From Fontibacterium universale (GTDB lineage: Bacteria; Pseudomonadota; Alphaproteobacteria; Pelagibacterales; Pelagibacteraceae), in contig CBDEAT010000001.1 in NCBI GenBank assembly GCA_965236175.1, positions 124,001 to 188,000 on the forward strand: a stretch of DNA of 64,000 nt, in the 5' to 3' direction. Every line of letters begins with the position of its first letter. Within the stretch, counting starts at the first letter, position 1. A program made the translations under genes and the position numbers. A model generated the notes under the pieces. It saw only the letters and a program-made list of their open reading frames with translations, ran no database searches and had not been told where the DNA came from. Shown in pieces: positions 36,980-46,030 of the stretch.

Positions 36980-37970
36980 ATGTATTTTATTAAACCAAAA
37001 TTTTGGGATAAAAAAAGTAATTCTTTTTTATCTATTTTATTATATCCATTATCAATTATTTATTATCTAATTAGTGTAATAAAAAAAAAAATTTCTATCC
37101 CTCAAAAATTTAATATTCCTATAATCTGTGTAGGAAATATCTATATTGGCGGAACTGGTAAAACTTCTGCTGCTATAGAAATAATGAAAATTTTAAATCA
37201 ATCTAAAAAAATCTGTTTTTTAACAAAAGGATATGGAAGGAAAAGTAAGAAAGATATTTATTTAAATGAATTGAACATATGCTCAATCAAAACACGGTAG
37301 ACACGGGGGATGAGGCATTACTATTAAATAAATATGGACATGTTTATATTTCAAATAATAGAGCTGAGGCTATAAATACTATTATCAAATTAGGATATGA
37401 TGCCATTATTTTAGATGATGGCTTTCCAAGATCATCTAATATTTAAAAACTTAAATATTCTTTGCTTTGACTCAAAAAATTGGATCGGAAACAATAATTT
37501 AATACCCTCTGGACCGCTTAGAGAGCCACTAACATCAATAAAAGAAGCAAATTTCATAATTATTAAAGGAGAAAAAAATCAAATAATTGAAAACGAAATA
37601 AAGAAAATAAGTCCAAATATTGAAATTATTTACGCTGAAAATAGAATTGAAAATAACGAAACATTAAAGAACAAAAATTTTATAGCCTTTACTGGTATTG
37701 GCAACCCTTATAGCTTTTTCAATACTTTACTAAATAAAAATATAAAAATTATAAAACAAATTATCTATCCAGACCATTTTCAATTTACTGAAAAAAATTA
37801 TAAAGTTTTATTTCAAGAAGCGGAAAATAATAATTGCAACTTAATAACTACAGAAAAAGATTGGGTAAGAATTAACAGAACAATTTAAAGATAAAGTTTA
37901 TTATACTAAACTGAGTACTTTATTAATTGGAAAAGAATCTTTAGAAAAAGAACTTAAAAAATTATTTTAA
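36980..37970 (+). CDS. lpxK: Tetraacyldisaccharide 4'-kinase, interrupted by three apparent indels
   Basis: Joined frames give a full LpxK (about 325 residues), the membrane-associated kinase that phosphorylates the lipid A disaccharide. Part one has the Walker A-like VGNIYIGGTGKTSAA and LTKGYGRKSK. A -1 change near 37295 restores VDTGDEALLL and LGYDAIILDDGF; a +1 near 37425 restores the DDGFQDH motif and LIPSGPLREPLTS; a +1 near 37876 restores EQFKDKVYYTKLS to a stop at 37968-37970. The stop overlaps the next ATG. Confidence 0.9.
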
Positions 37971-38845
37971 TGAAAATTATCAGATATTTTCTAGAATTTA
38001 TCTTAGTTATCTTTTTCTTTTTAGTATTTAAAATTATAGGTCTTAAATTATCTTCGGACTTAGGAGAAATCATTGGAAAATACTTTGGTCCCTTATTTAG
38101 AAAAAAGGTAATAGCTAAAAAAAATATTTTAATAGCATTTCCAGATCTTAGCAAAAAATCAATCGATGAAATGATTGATCGTATGTGGAAAAATATAGGA
38201 AGAATATTTGGCGAATACATACATATAAATAAATTTAGTGTTATTGACGAAAAAAAAAATAAGATAGTTTTTGTAAATAAAAATAATGTCGAAATCTTAA
38301 AGAAAGATAATAAGCCTATAGTTTTCTTTTCTGGTCATTTTGCAAATTTTGAATTGATGGCAAAATGTTTGAAAGAATTAGGATTTAATATTGGTGCAAT
38401 TTATAGACCTCTTAATAATATTTTTTTAAACCCAATCATGGAGTTTATTAGAAAAAAATATATTTGCCCAATTCAAATAGAAAAGGGTTCTACTGGAACT
38501 AAGAAATTAATTAAACATATTGCAGCTAACAATCCTTTGGCATTAATGATTGATCAAAGATTATCATCCAGTATTCGTGTCCCTTTTTTTAATCAGCCAG
38601 CAACTACAACTACAACCCCCGCTCAATTAGCACTTAAATATGACGCATTACTTGTTCCCGTGTTTTTAAAAAGATTAAAAAAAACTCATTTTGAATTTTT
38701 TATTGAAGAACCTTTGGTAGTAAAAAAAACCAATGATTATGAGAAAGATATTTTTAATATCACTCAAATTATGAATAAAAAAATAGAAGGATTTATAAAG
38801 ATAGATCCTTCTAGCTGGTTATGGTCGCATGACAGGTGGAAATAA
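37970..38845 (+). CDS. lpxL: Lipid A biosynthesis lauroyl-type acyltransferase
   Basis: A 291-residue LpxL/HtrB-family acyltransferase with one N-terminal membrane helix and the catalytic H-x4-E (H123, E128 in FFSGHFANFE). IYRPLNNIFLNP and LMIDQRLSSSIRVPFF follow, as in the family. It would add a secondary acyl chain to Kdo-lipid A. It is last in msbA-waaA-lpxK-lpxL. The gene is in one frame, in contrast to the two before it. Acyl specificity is not deducible. Confidence 0.9.
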   Translation: MKIIRYFLEFILVIFFFLVFKIIGLKLSSDLGEIIGKYFGPLFRKKVIAKKNILIAFPDLSKKSIDEMIDRMWKNIGRIFGEYIHINKFSVIDEKKNKIVFVNKNNVEILKKDNKPIVFFSGHFANFELMAKCLKELGFNIGAIYRPLNNIFLNPIMEFIRKKYICPIQIEKGSTGTKKLIKHIAANNPLALMIDQRLSSSIRVPFFNQPATTTTTPAQLALKYDALLVPVFLKRLKKTHFEFFIEEPLVVKKTNDYEKDIFNITQIMNKKIEGFIKIDPSSWLWSHDRWK

Positions 38846-38850
38846 AAATA

Positions 38851-39642
38851 TTATTTAAGAATTAATTCTGGATCAATTTTAGCGTCAAACCAGTTCACTC
38901 CAAAATGTAAGTGTGGCCCAGTAGCTCTCCCTGTTGAACCAACCTTTCCAATTACTTGTCCCTTTTTAATTAATTCGTTTTTTCTTACTAAAATTTCATC
39001 TAAATGAGCATAAATTGTCGAAACACCATGTCCATGATCTAAAATTATACTTCCTCCTGTAAAATAAAAACCTTTCTCAGCAAGAGTTACGTAGCCATCT
39101 GCTGGAGACTTAACCTCTGTCCCTTTTGGCGCTGCAAAATCAATGCCTAAGTGTGGTGAGCGAGGCTTGCCATTTAATATTCTTTGACTACCATAAACTC
39201 CTGAGATTACACCATCAATAGGCTTACTAAATCCTGATAAGAAAAATTCAAAATCTGAATTAATTAATTGAGCATTTTTAATTAAGTCGTTTTCTTTTTT
39301 TATTATTTCTAATGACTCTTGATCTGGGGTTACCATTTTTTCATGAAGACCGTCTATTTTTTGAATTTTATATTGTCTTTTCTTTATTTTGTAAGTTTTA
39401 GTATTGATTTGATTATTCTTATCAACTGACTCAATAACAATATTTCCTGTTTGATTGTAATTTATACCAAAAACAAAAATACCATTTTTAGATAATTTTA
39501 TTTTTTGTTTATTAATGTATACGGACTTATCCGGATTTTCTTTTCCGATAATAAGTGCTCCTTGGGTAATTTCTCCATTTAACTCAAAAGCACTTGCTAA
39601 GTTCGATTGTAATAAAAAAAAAAATATAATTAAAAAGCGCAT
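38851..39642 (-). CDS. Exported M23-family (LytM-type) metallopeptidase
   Basis: A 263-residue protein with a Sec signal (MRFLIIFFFLLQSNLASA), a linker domain and a C-terminal LytM domain. Zinc ligands are in RSPHLGIDFAAPKGTEV (H and D) and GPHLHFGVNWF (H), with HGVSTIYAHL between. It probably cuts peptidoglycan cross-links in the periplasm or works as an amidase activator; the complete ligand set suggests activity. It forms an operon with xseA and the DUF2093 gene. Confidence 0.9.
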   Translation of the reverse strand: MRFLIIFFFLLQSNLASAFELNGEITQGALIIGKENPDKSVYINKQKIKLSKNGIFVFGINYNQTGNIVIESVDKNNQINTKTYKIKKRQYKIQKIDGLHEKMVTPDQESLEIIKKENDLIKNAQLINSDFEFFLSGFSKPIDGVISGVYGSQRILNGKPRSPHLGIDFAAPKGTEVKSPADGYVTLAEKGFYFTGGSIILDHGHGVSTIYAHLDEILVRKNELIKKGQVIGKVGSTGRATGPHLHFGVNWFDAKIDPELILK

Positions 39643-39834
39643 TTATTTTTTATTTAATTGTTTAAATCTCTCAGTTGCCTCAAGATAAGAAAAATAGGCT
39701 TCTTGTAATTCAACGTTCCAATATTTTAATTCTGATAAATCAATTTTTTTTCCAGAAACTTTGCAGAGCACATAATCACCTGAATTAATAATCTCAAAAT
39801 TTCCAGGTTTAAATTTTAATTTTGCTTCTTTCAT
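39643..39834 (-). CDS. DUF2093 family protein
   Basis: A 63-residue small protein with the DUF2093 pattern: LKFKPGNFEIINSGDYVLCKVSGKKIDLSELKYWNVELQEAY, seen in pieces. It is conserved in alphaproteobacteria and usually lies beside xseA, as here, 11 bases downstream of it. The function is unknown. A single Cys is present, so no zinc site is evident. Confidence 0.85.
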   Translation of the reverse strand: MKEAKLKFKPGNFEIINSGDYVLCKVSGKKIDLSELKYWNVELQEAYFSYLEATERFKQLNKK

Positions 39835-39845
39835 AAAAAATTTTA

Positions 39846-41033
39846 TTAATTAATTTTAGCTTTAATTTTTCCATCTGATAATTCAATTATAACATCACTA
39901 TTTTTATGAGCATGATTTGTTTTGTAAATAACATTATTATTCATATCTCTTATAATTGAAAAACCTCTTTTTAGAATTTTATTAGTATCTAAACTATTTA
40001 ATCTAGAAAAAATGTTATTTAAGTTTAATTGATAATATTTAAATTTATCTTTTAAGAGATTAGAAAAAGATTTCTCATAACTTTTAATTTTGTCTTTCTT
40101 TTCTCTAATAAAATTTTTTAAATTATTAATATTTAATGATTTAGCTAATTGGTAAATATCTTTATCTTTTTCTTTTAAAAATAAATTAAAACTGGAAATT
40201 AACTGCTTATGTAGTGCAAAAATTTTTGCAATTAAATTATTCTTTTCTGGAACAGCTCTTTCTGCGGCGGCTGTTGGGGTTGATGCTCTGTAATCCGCGA
40301 CAAAATCAAGCAAAGTAAAATCAGTCTCATGACCAATTGCTGAGATAATTGGTATTTTACTTGCGAATGCAGCTTTCACTACGTTTTCATCATTGAATGA
40401 TAATAAATCTTCTACTCCTCCGCCTCCCCTAGCTATTATTATAGTATCAACATTAATTTTTTTATTAAAAAATTCTATTCCTTCAATAATTTCTCCTGCA
40501 GATTTATTTCCTTGCACAGAAATTGGATAAATTAAAAGATGCGTTGGATATCTATCTTGTACTCTATTGATAATATCCATTATTACCGCTCCCGTTGGTG
40601 AGGTAATTATTCCAATTTTATTAGGAATAAATGGAATAGGCTTTTTGTGCTCATCGTTAAAATATCCTTCGGCTTGTAATTTTTTTTTTCTTTGTTCAAT
40701 TAGCTTTAGTAGCGCTCCTTCACCTTGAAGTTCTATTTGATCTACTTTGATTTGATAACTTGAAATGCTACTTTTTGCATAAGTTGTGATCTTTCCTTCA
40801 GCAACAACCTCCATACCTTCTTCTGGAAAAACTTGCAAAAGTGGTACTGCGCTTGACCAACAAATAGCATTGAGCACAAAATTTTCATCTTTTAATGAAA
40901 AATACAAATGGCCTTTATTTTCTTTTATTTTGGATACTTCACCTCTAATCCTTACTCTATCAAAATTTTCTTCTAAAATATTTTTTGTTAAAGATGTAAT
41001 TTCTGAAACAGAAAATTCTGGTATGTTTTTCAT
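39846..41033 (-). CDS. xseA: Exodeoxyribonuclease VII large subunit
   Basis: A 395-residue XseA: N-terminal OB fold (RIRGEVSKIKENKGHLYFSLKD), then the catalytic domain with IGIITSPTGAVIMDI, ARGGGGVEDLLSFNDE, IGHETDFTLLDFVADYRASTPTAAAE, and a coiled C-terminal region. ATG at 41033 is preferred to a TTG two codons upstream. The small subunit XseB is not in this window. Only 27 bases separate its start from divergent purD. Confidence 0.95.
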   Translation of the reverse strand: MKNIPEFSVSEITSLTKNILEENFDRVRIRGEVSKIKENKGHLYFSLKDENFVLNAICWSSAVPLLQVFPEEGMEVVAEGKITTYAKSSISSYQIKVDQIELQGEGALLKLIEQRKKKLQAEGYFNDEHKKPIPFIPNKIGIITSPTGAVIMDIINRVQDRYPTHLLIYPISVQGNKSAGEIIEGIEFFNKKINVDTIIIARGGGGVEDLLSFNDENVVKAAFASKIPIISAIGHETDFTLLDFVADYRASTPTAAAERAVPEKNNLIAKIFALHKQLISSFNLFLKEKDKDIYQLAKSLNINNLKNFIREKKDKIKSYEKSFSNLLKDKFKYYQLNLNNIFSRLNSLDTNKILKRGFSIIRDMNNNVIYKTNHAHKNSDVIIELSDGKIKAKIN

Positions 41034-41060
41034 TATCAATTTATATACCTATATTATTAT

Positions 41061-42326
41061 ATGAACATAGCTGTTATAGGAAGTGGCGGCAGAGAACATT
41101 CTATCTGCTTTAAACTAAAACAATCAAAACAAGTTAATAAAATTTTTTGTATTCCAGGAAATGCTGGCACAAGCGCAATAGCGGAAAATATTAATATAGA
41201 TGTTTTAAATTTTAAAAGTATTTCAGATTTTTTAAGGAATAATAATATAAAAATAGTATTTGTTGGGCCCGAAGTTCCTTTGGTTAAAGGAATTAAAGAT
41301 TACTTAGAAAAAAAAGATTTTTTTGTATTTGGACCGTCTAAAGCAGCATCAAGATTAGAAAAATCTAAATCTTTTACAAAACAACTTTGTAAAAAATATA
41401 AAATACCTACGGCGAAATATAAGTCTTTTAGCAGCATGAAAGGAGTTAAAGAATACATAAAAAAAATGAATGCTCCTATAGTAATAAAAGCTGATGGATT
41501 AGCTTCAGGTAAAGGAGTTTTTATCTGTAATAGCAAAACTACGGCATTACAAAAATGTAAAGAAATCAATCAAGGAAAATTTAAAAGTTCTAAAAAATTT
41601 GTTATTGAAGAATTTTTGTCAGGAGAAGAAGCGAGTTATTTTATACTGTCAGATGGAAAAAGTTATAAATTTTTTGGAACCGCACAAGATCACAAAAGAA
41701 TAGGAGAAGGTGATACCGGTCCTAATACGGGAGGAATGGGCGCTTACTCTCCTTCAAATATTATTACAAATAAAGTTGAGGAGAAAATAAAAAAGGAAAT
41801 TATTGAGCCTACGTTAAAAGGATTAAAAAAATTAGGATGTCCTTTTGTTGGAATTCTTTATGCGGGGTTAATTATTAAAAATGATCAACCCAAACTTATT
41901 GAATATAATATTAGACTTGGAGATCCTGAGTGCCAAGTTTTGATGATGCGATTAAAAACCGATTTGTTAAAAATTATATTAGCTTGTAAAAAAAAACAAA
42001 TTAACAAAATAACAATTAATTGGAGTAATAAAAAAGCAATAACAATTGTTGCCTCATCTAAAGGATATCCTAATAAACAGGGCAAGATATCAGAAATCAA
42101 AAATACAGAAGAAATCTTACTAAATAATAATCAATATTTATTTCACGCAAGTACATTTAAAAAGAATAATAAAATTTTCACATCTGGGGGTAGAGTTTTG
42201 AATGCTTCGGCTTTAAATAAAAATCTTAGATCAGCTCGAAGCACATGTGTTAAAATGTTAAAAAAAATTAACTGGAAAGATAAATATTTTAGAAGAGATA
42301 TTGGTTGGAGAGCTATTAATAATTAA
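41061..42326 (+). CDS. purD: Phosphoribosylamine--glycine ligase
   Basis: A 421-residue ATP-grasp enzyme of purine synthesis. Blocks seen: GSGGREHSICFKL, FVGPEVPLVKGI, FGPSKAASRLEKSKSF, VIKADGLASGKGVFI, FLSGEEASYF, AQDHKRIGEGDTGPNTGGMG and YNIRLGDPECQVLMMRL. Length is normal. It stands alone on the plus strand, with its stop overlapping the end of convergent tadA by four bases. Confidence 0.97.
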   Translation: MNIAVIGSGGREHSICFKLKQSKQVNKIFCIPGNAGTSAIAENINIDVLNFKSISDFLRNNNIKIVFVGPEVPLVKGIKDYLEKKDFFVFGPSKAASRLEKSKSFTKQLCKKYKIPTAKYKSFSSMKGVKEYIKKMNAPIVIKADGLASGKGVFICNSKTTALQKCKEINQGKFKSSKKFVIEEFLSGEEASYFILSDGKSYKFFGTAQDHKRIGEGDTGPNTGGMGAYSPSNIITNKVEEKIKKEIIEPTLKGLKKLGCPFVGILYAGLIIKNDQPKLIEYNIRLGDPECQVLMMRLKTDLLKIILACKKKQINKITINWSNKKAITIVASSKGYPNKQGKISEIKNTEEILLNNNQYLFHASTFKKNNKIFTSGGRVLNASALNKNLRSARSTCVKMLKKINWKDKYFRRDIGWRAINN

Positions 42327-42778
42327 TTACGTTTTTTCTTAAAAAAATCTTTCATTAAATCTAAAAAAATATTTTCCTTAAAACCATAATAAAACTTAGG
42401 CTTATGATGTAAATTACTAGAATAAATCAACTTTGGACCATTAATAAAGCCTCCTGACTTTTTATCTTCTAAACAAAAATAAACTCTTCTAATTCTAGAA
42501 AGAGAAATTGCAGATGCACACATAGCGCATGGCTCTAGAGAACAATATAGATCAAATTTATCTAATCTTTTTGAATTTGTTAATTTTAAAGCTTTTAAAA
42601 TAGCATTAATCTCAGCATGTAAAATTGGATTTTTTTTAGTTTGATTTATGCATGCTGATATAACTTTTTTATTAACTGGATCTACTATAATTGCGCTAAT
42701 AGGTAGCTCTCCTAAAGCTAGAGCTTTTTTTGATAATTTTAAAAGTAAATTAGTATAAATATCAGTCTGACCATTCAT
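42323..42778 (-). CDS. tadA: tRNA-specific adenosine-34 deaminase
   Basis: A 151-residue zinc deaminase. The catalytic H-A-E is in LHAEINAILKAL and the two zinc cysteines in SLEPCAMCASAISLSRIRRV, with PISAIIVD before. By family it converts A34 to inosine in tRNA-Arg(ACG). Length fits TadA. Its ATG (42778) is one base from the divergent start at 42780, so the two genes' control regions must lie inside each other. Confidence 0.92.
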   Translation of the reverse strand: MNGQTDIYTNLLLKLSKKALALGELPISAIIVDPVNKKVISACINQTKKNPILHAEINAILKALKLTNSKRLDKFDLYCSLEPCAMCASAISLSRIRRVYFCLEDKKSGGFINGPKLIYSSNLHHKPKFYYGFKENIFLDLMKDFFKKKRN

Positions 42779-42779
42779 T

Positions 42780-43520
42780 ATGAATAATAATTACCAAAAA
42801 AAAATTAGAATAGCTAAATTTTTATCTAGCAAAGGATATGGTTCTAGACGCGAAATAGAGCAATTAATTCAAAAAAATAAAATTATTGTTAATAAAGAAA
42901 TTATTTCATCGCCAATTACTTTTGTAAGTAATGAAGACGAGATAATTATAAATAATAAAAAGATTAATCTTGAAAAAAAACTAGAGGTATGGAAATTTTA
43001 TAAACCATTAAACTATATTACATCTCGAAATAAACAGGACGATAGACCGATTATATATGATCTATTACCTTTTAATCTTAAAAAAATAAAAACTGTTGGA
43101 AGATTAGATATTAATTCTGAAGGACTTTTATTATTAACAGATGATGGTGAAATAATAAGAAATTTAGAATTACCTAAAAACAAATTTATTAGAAAATATA
43201 AAATTAGAGTTTATGGATACATAGATGAAACTTCTCTGGATAGGATTAGCAAAGGAGTAAAAATAAATAACATTCAATACGCTCCTTTTGAATATAAATT
43301 ATTAAAAAAAGGAAATGCAAATTCTTGGGTAGAGTTTCATATGCGTGAAGGAAAAAATAATGAAATAAGAAATTTATGTGCTGCTGTTAATCTTAAAGTT
43401 AATAGGCTAATTCGTCTGGAATACGGTCCATTTAAACTCAAAAACTTATTAGCTGGAAAAGTAGAAAAAGCAGAAGAGAAAGAAATGAGATTATATGAGG
43501 ATCATATCAGGAAAATATAA
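42780..43520 (+). CDS. rluB: Large-subunit rRNA pseudouridine synthase (RluB/RsuA family)
   Basis: A 246-residue enzyme with an N-terminal S4 domain (IRIAKFLSSKGYGSRREIEQLI) and a pseudouridine synthase domain with the catalytic Asp in VGRLDINSEGLLLLTDDGE, FIRKYKIRVYG and the EGKNNEIRNLC box. RluB (23S U2605) is the most likely member; RsuA or RluE cannot be excluded by eye. It overlaps rsmD by 26 bases, forming an rRNA-modification pair. Confidence 0.85.
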   Translation: MNNNYQKKIRIAKFLSSKGYGSRREIEQLIQKNKIIVNKEIISSPITFVSNEDEIIINNKKINLEKKLEVWKFYKPLNYITSRNKQDDRPIIYDLLPFNLKKIKTVGRLDINSEGLLLLTDDGEIIRNLELPKNKFIRKYKIRVYGYIDETSLDRISKGVKINNIQYAPFEYKLLKKGNANSWVEFHMREGKNNEIRNLCAAVNLKVNRLIRLEYGPFKLKNLLAGKVEKAEEKEMRLYEDHIRKI

Positions 43521-44064
43521 AGGAAAAAAAATACTTTTTCCGAGCAAATTAATTACTAGACCTCTAAGAGATAGAGTCAAAGAGAGTATATTCAATATAT
43601 TGCAGCACTCAAATAAAATTCAGTTTGAATTTAAAAATTCGACAGTTCTAGATCTTTTTTCTGGTTCAGGTTCCTTTGGATTAGAATGTTTATCCAGAGA
43701 GGTTGAAAAAGTATTTTTCTTTGAAAAAAACCCTGAAGCTTTTTCCATTTTAAAAAAAAATCTTAATACCCTAAATATACTAAGCGCGAATGCTATTGCT
43801 ACTAATGAAGACGTTTCTTTAATTCAGAATAATAAATTATTTAATCAAATTAAACCTAATTTAATATTTTTAGATCCGCCTTTTAAAATAAAAAATATTG
43901 ATAATATAATAAATGACTTAAAAAAGATTATTAACAAAAAAAATGTATTGGTTATTCATACAAACTCTGAAAACAATATTGAAAATAAAGAACTCGATGT
44001 TATTGAAGAGAGAATTTATGGCGTTTCTAAAATTTACTTTGCAAAATTAAATCTAACTCAATAA
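43495..44064 (+). CDS. rsmD: 16S rRNA m2G966 methyltransferase
   Basis: A 189-residue RsmD. The start MRIISGKYKGKKILFP, RPLRDRVKESIFNIL, the SAM motif VLDLFSGSGSFGLECLSR and the catalytic FLDPPFK (D/N-P-P-F/Y) are diagnostic. It methylates G966 of 16S rRNA at N2. It is translationally coupled to the preceding pseudouridine synthase gene (26-base overlap) and overlaps the end of convergent pgi by 12 bases. Confidence 0.94.
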   Translation: MRIISGKYKGKKILFPSKLITRPLRDRVKESIFNILQHSNKIQFEFKNSTVLDLFSGSGSFGLECLSREVEKVFFFEKNPEAFSILKKNLNTLNILSANAIATNEDVSLIQNNKLFNQIKPNLIFLDPPFKIKNIDNIINDLKKIINKKNVLVIHTNSENNIENKELDVIEERIYGVSKIYFAKLNLTQ

Positions 44065-45237
44065 AGAATAAGTCTCTTTTTTGATTGCTTCTACAGCTGG
44101 TTGGTTAAAAGGATTTAAGTCTAGCGCTTTACACAAAATTGCCGTTTCTAACATTGAGTAAACAAGCAAAGAAATAAAGCTTTGAATAGGCTTTTTTTGA
44201 TCAATCAATATTACTCGAAATGGTATCAAATTCTTTTTAAAAACTTTTATCGTTGCATTAAATTGTGCATCAACAATATTATTTAAAGAATTTTTTTTTA
44301 ATTTTTGATCAAAATAATCTTTAATTGGCTGGTCAATTTTATTATTGATTGTTTTAAAGAATGTAAAAAATTTATTTCTCTTTCCATCTAAATAAAGCTG
44401 CATAATACTATGATGGTCTTTGGGACACTCTGATATAATTGGTGTGAAATCTTTGCCATTCTTCCCAATACTCTCTGCCAACAACTGTTGATGCCAATAA
44501 CCATAATTTAATAAGTTATGTGTATAAATAAGAGATACATGAGTATCTATTTTAGATTTTGTTATTAAAGTTAATAAAGTAGCTGCATTATTAATTAGAT
44601 TTTTCTTTAAATCTTTTTTAAGAACAGAATTGATACCTTGCACTATTTTCTTATAATCAAGATTAAACATTAATAGACCCGCTTCTGATAAAACGGAATA
44701 CCGACCACTAAGATTTATATTGTGTTCAAAAAATAAAATATTATTTTTTTTTGCAAAATTAAATAGAATGCTATTTCTCTCTGAAATAATTATAAAATTT
44801 TTAGATATTTCTTTTTTTCTTTTATTAAAATTATTTAAAATAATATTGCAATTTGTTAAGGTTTCTAAAGTTTGTCCAGATTTAGATATAATAAATATTG
44901 AGAATTTGCTTAGATCTTTTCTAATAAGATCATTAACCGCAGAGTTATTTAAACTATCTAAAAAATAATAATTCTTATCTAAGCCAAAAAAAGAAGAAAG
45001 CATCTTAGTTCCAAGAACAGACCCGCCCATTCCTACTATTAAAATATTTTTATGTAATTTTTTTTTTAAGATTATTTTTTTTAAAAAGAGATTTTTTTGG
45101 TACTGTTCAGACAATGTATTAAAGAAAAAATTTTCTTTAATATTAAATAAATTTTTAAAAATTTCAGAACACTTTCTTAAATTTTTTTTATAAATTTTTG
45201 AGTTATTTTTTAAAAAATTAAAAGAATTAATTTTCAT
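44053..45237 (-). CDS. pgi: Glucose-6-phosphate isomerase (short form)
   Basis: A 394-residue SIS-fold isomerase. Blocks: VGMGGSVLGTKML, FIISKSGQTLETL, LSGRYSVLSEAGLL, YGYWHQQLLAESIGKNGKDFTPI and the C-terminal DLNPFNQPAVEAIK. It is much shorter than E. coli Pgi (549) but the catalytic blocks remain, as in other reduced alphaproteobacteria. ATG at 45237 is preferred; TTG lies one codon upstream. Confidence 0.92.
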   Translation of the reverse strand: MKINSFNFLKNNSKIYKKNLRKCSEIFKNLFNIKENFFFNTLSEQYQKNLFLKKIILKKKLHKNILIVGMGGSVLGTKMLSSFFGLDKNYYFLDSLNNSAVNDLIRKDLSKFSIFIISKSGQTLETLTNCNIILNNFNKRKKEISKNFIIISERNSILFNFAKKNNILFFEHNINLSGRYSVLSEAGLLMFNLDYKKIVQGINSVLKKDLKKNLINNAATLLTLITKSKIDTHVSLIYTHNLLNYGYWHQQLLAESIGKNGKDFTPIISECPKDHHSIMQLYLDGKRNKFFTFFKTINNKIDQPIKDYFDQKLKKNSLNNIVDAQFNATIKVFKKNLIPFRVILIDQKKPIQSFISLLVYSMLETAILCKALDLNPFNQPAVEAIKKETYSLLS

Positions 45238-45241
45238 CAAA

Positions 45242-45553
45242 CTATTTTATTTTTTCAAGAATACTTTTTTCTAAAGAACCAGAGTTTGTTCCTTTGTTAA
45301 TTTCTGTATCTTTTTTATCTTTTCCAAGATTCTTATTAAAGATATCTTTTAAATTATCTTTCTCATCTTTTTGATTATTTTGATTCACGGAATCTGGTGG
45401 CAACAAATCGAAATTTGGGGGCATGGTCAAAGGATTCCTTTTTTCAATTAAAAACTCATCAGGAACATCTTTTTTCATGCCTAATCCCTTTTGAACATTT
45501 TCACATGAGTTTAATAATAAGAATAATACAAATAAATTTATAATTTTTTTCAT
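45242..45553 (-). CDS. DUF3035 family outer-membrane lipoprotein
   Basis: A 103-residue lipoprotein with a lipobox ending at C17 (LLLNSCEN). The region after it, GMKKDVPDEFLIEKRNPLTMPPNFDLLPP in pieces, is the DUF3035 signature (PDEF...R.PL..PP.F.LP.P). It follows lspA, whose product would cut its signal peptide; the gene pair lspA-DUF3035 is frequent in alphaproteobacteria. The BamF role proposed for some relatives is only a possibility here. The C-terminal 40 residues are polar and disordered-looking. Confidence 0.82.
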   Translation of the reverse strand: MKKIINLFVLFLLLNSCENVQKGLGMKKDVPDEFLIEKRNPLTMPPNFDLLPPDSVNQNNQKDEKDNLKDIFNKNLGKDKKDTEINKGTNSGSLEKSILEKIK

Positions 45554-46029
45554 TTTTTTTTTATTTTAAACAGATCAATTATTATTAAACCAATAATCCC
45601 AATAGTGATAAAAATATCAGCAATATTAAAGGTAAACCAGTGAAAACTCTCATAATGAAGATCTATAAAGTCTGGAACAGAACTATAATAATATCGGTCA
45701 AATAAATTTCCTAGCGCTCCTCCTAAAATTATAGAAATAAATATGGATTCTAAGTAATTTGACGAGGTTAACATCCAATAAATTAAAATTAAATTAATAG
45801 CAGTTATAATGATTGAAATAATTGAATAAAAAATATTAGGTTCAATCTGCAAAATTCCAAAACCAATTCCACTATTCCATACTAAAGAAAAATTAAGAAA
45901 AGAGTTCAAATAAATTTCGGATAAAGAATTATTTAAAAAATTTTTTAAAATTAAAATTTTTGAAATTCTATCTATTGTAAAAAGAGCAAGAACAAAAATA
46001 AATAAATATATCTTTTTTTTATTCGTCAT
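45550..46029 (-). CDS. lspA: Lipoprotein signal peptidase (signal peptidase II)
   Basis: A 159-residue inner-membrane aspartic protease with four hydrophobic segments. The catalytic Asp residues are in GGALGNLFDRYYYSSVPDFIDLH and TFNIADIFITIG; the first loop has NSGIGFGI. It cuts prolipoproteins such as the product of the next gene. It is in the standard order ileS-lspA, one base after ileS. Confidence 0.95.
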   Translation of the reverse strand: MTNKKKIYLFIFVLALFTIDRISKILILKNFLNNSLSEIYLNSFLNFSLVWNSGIGFGILQIEPNIFYSIISIIITAINLILIYWMLTSSNYLESIFISIILGGALGNLFDRYYYSSVPDFIDLHYESFHWFTFNIADIFITIGIIGLIIIDLFKIKKK

Positions 46030-46030
46030 T

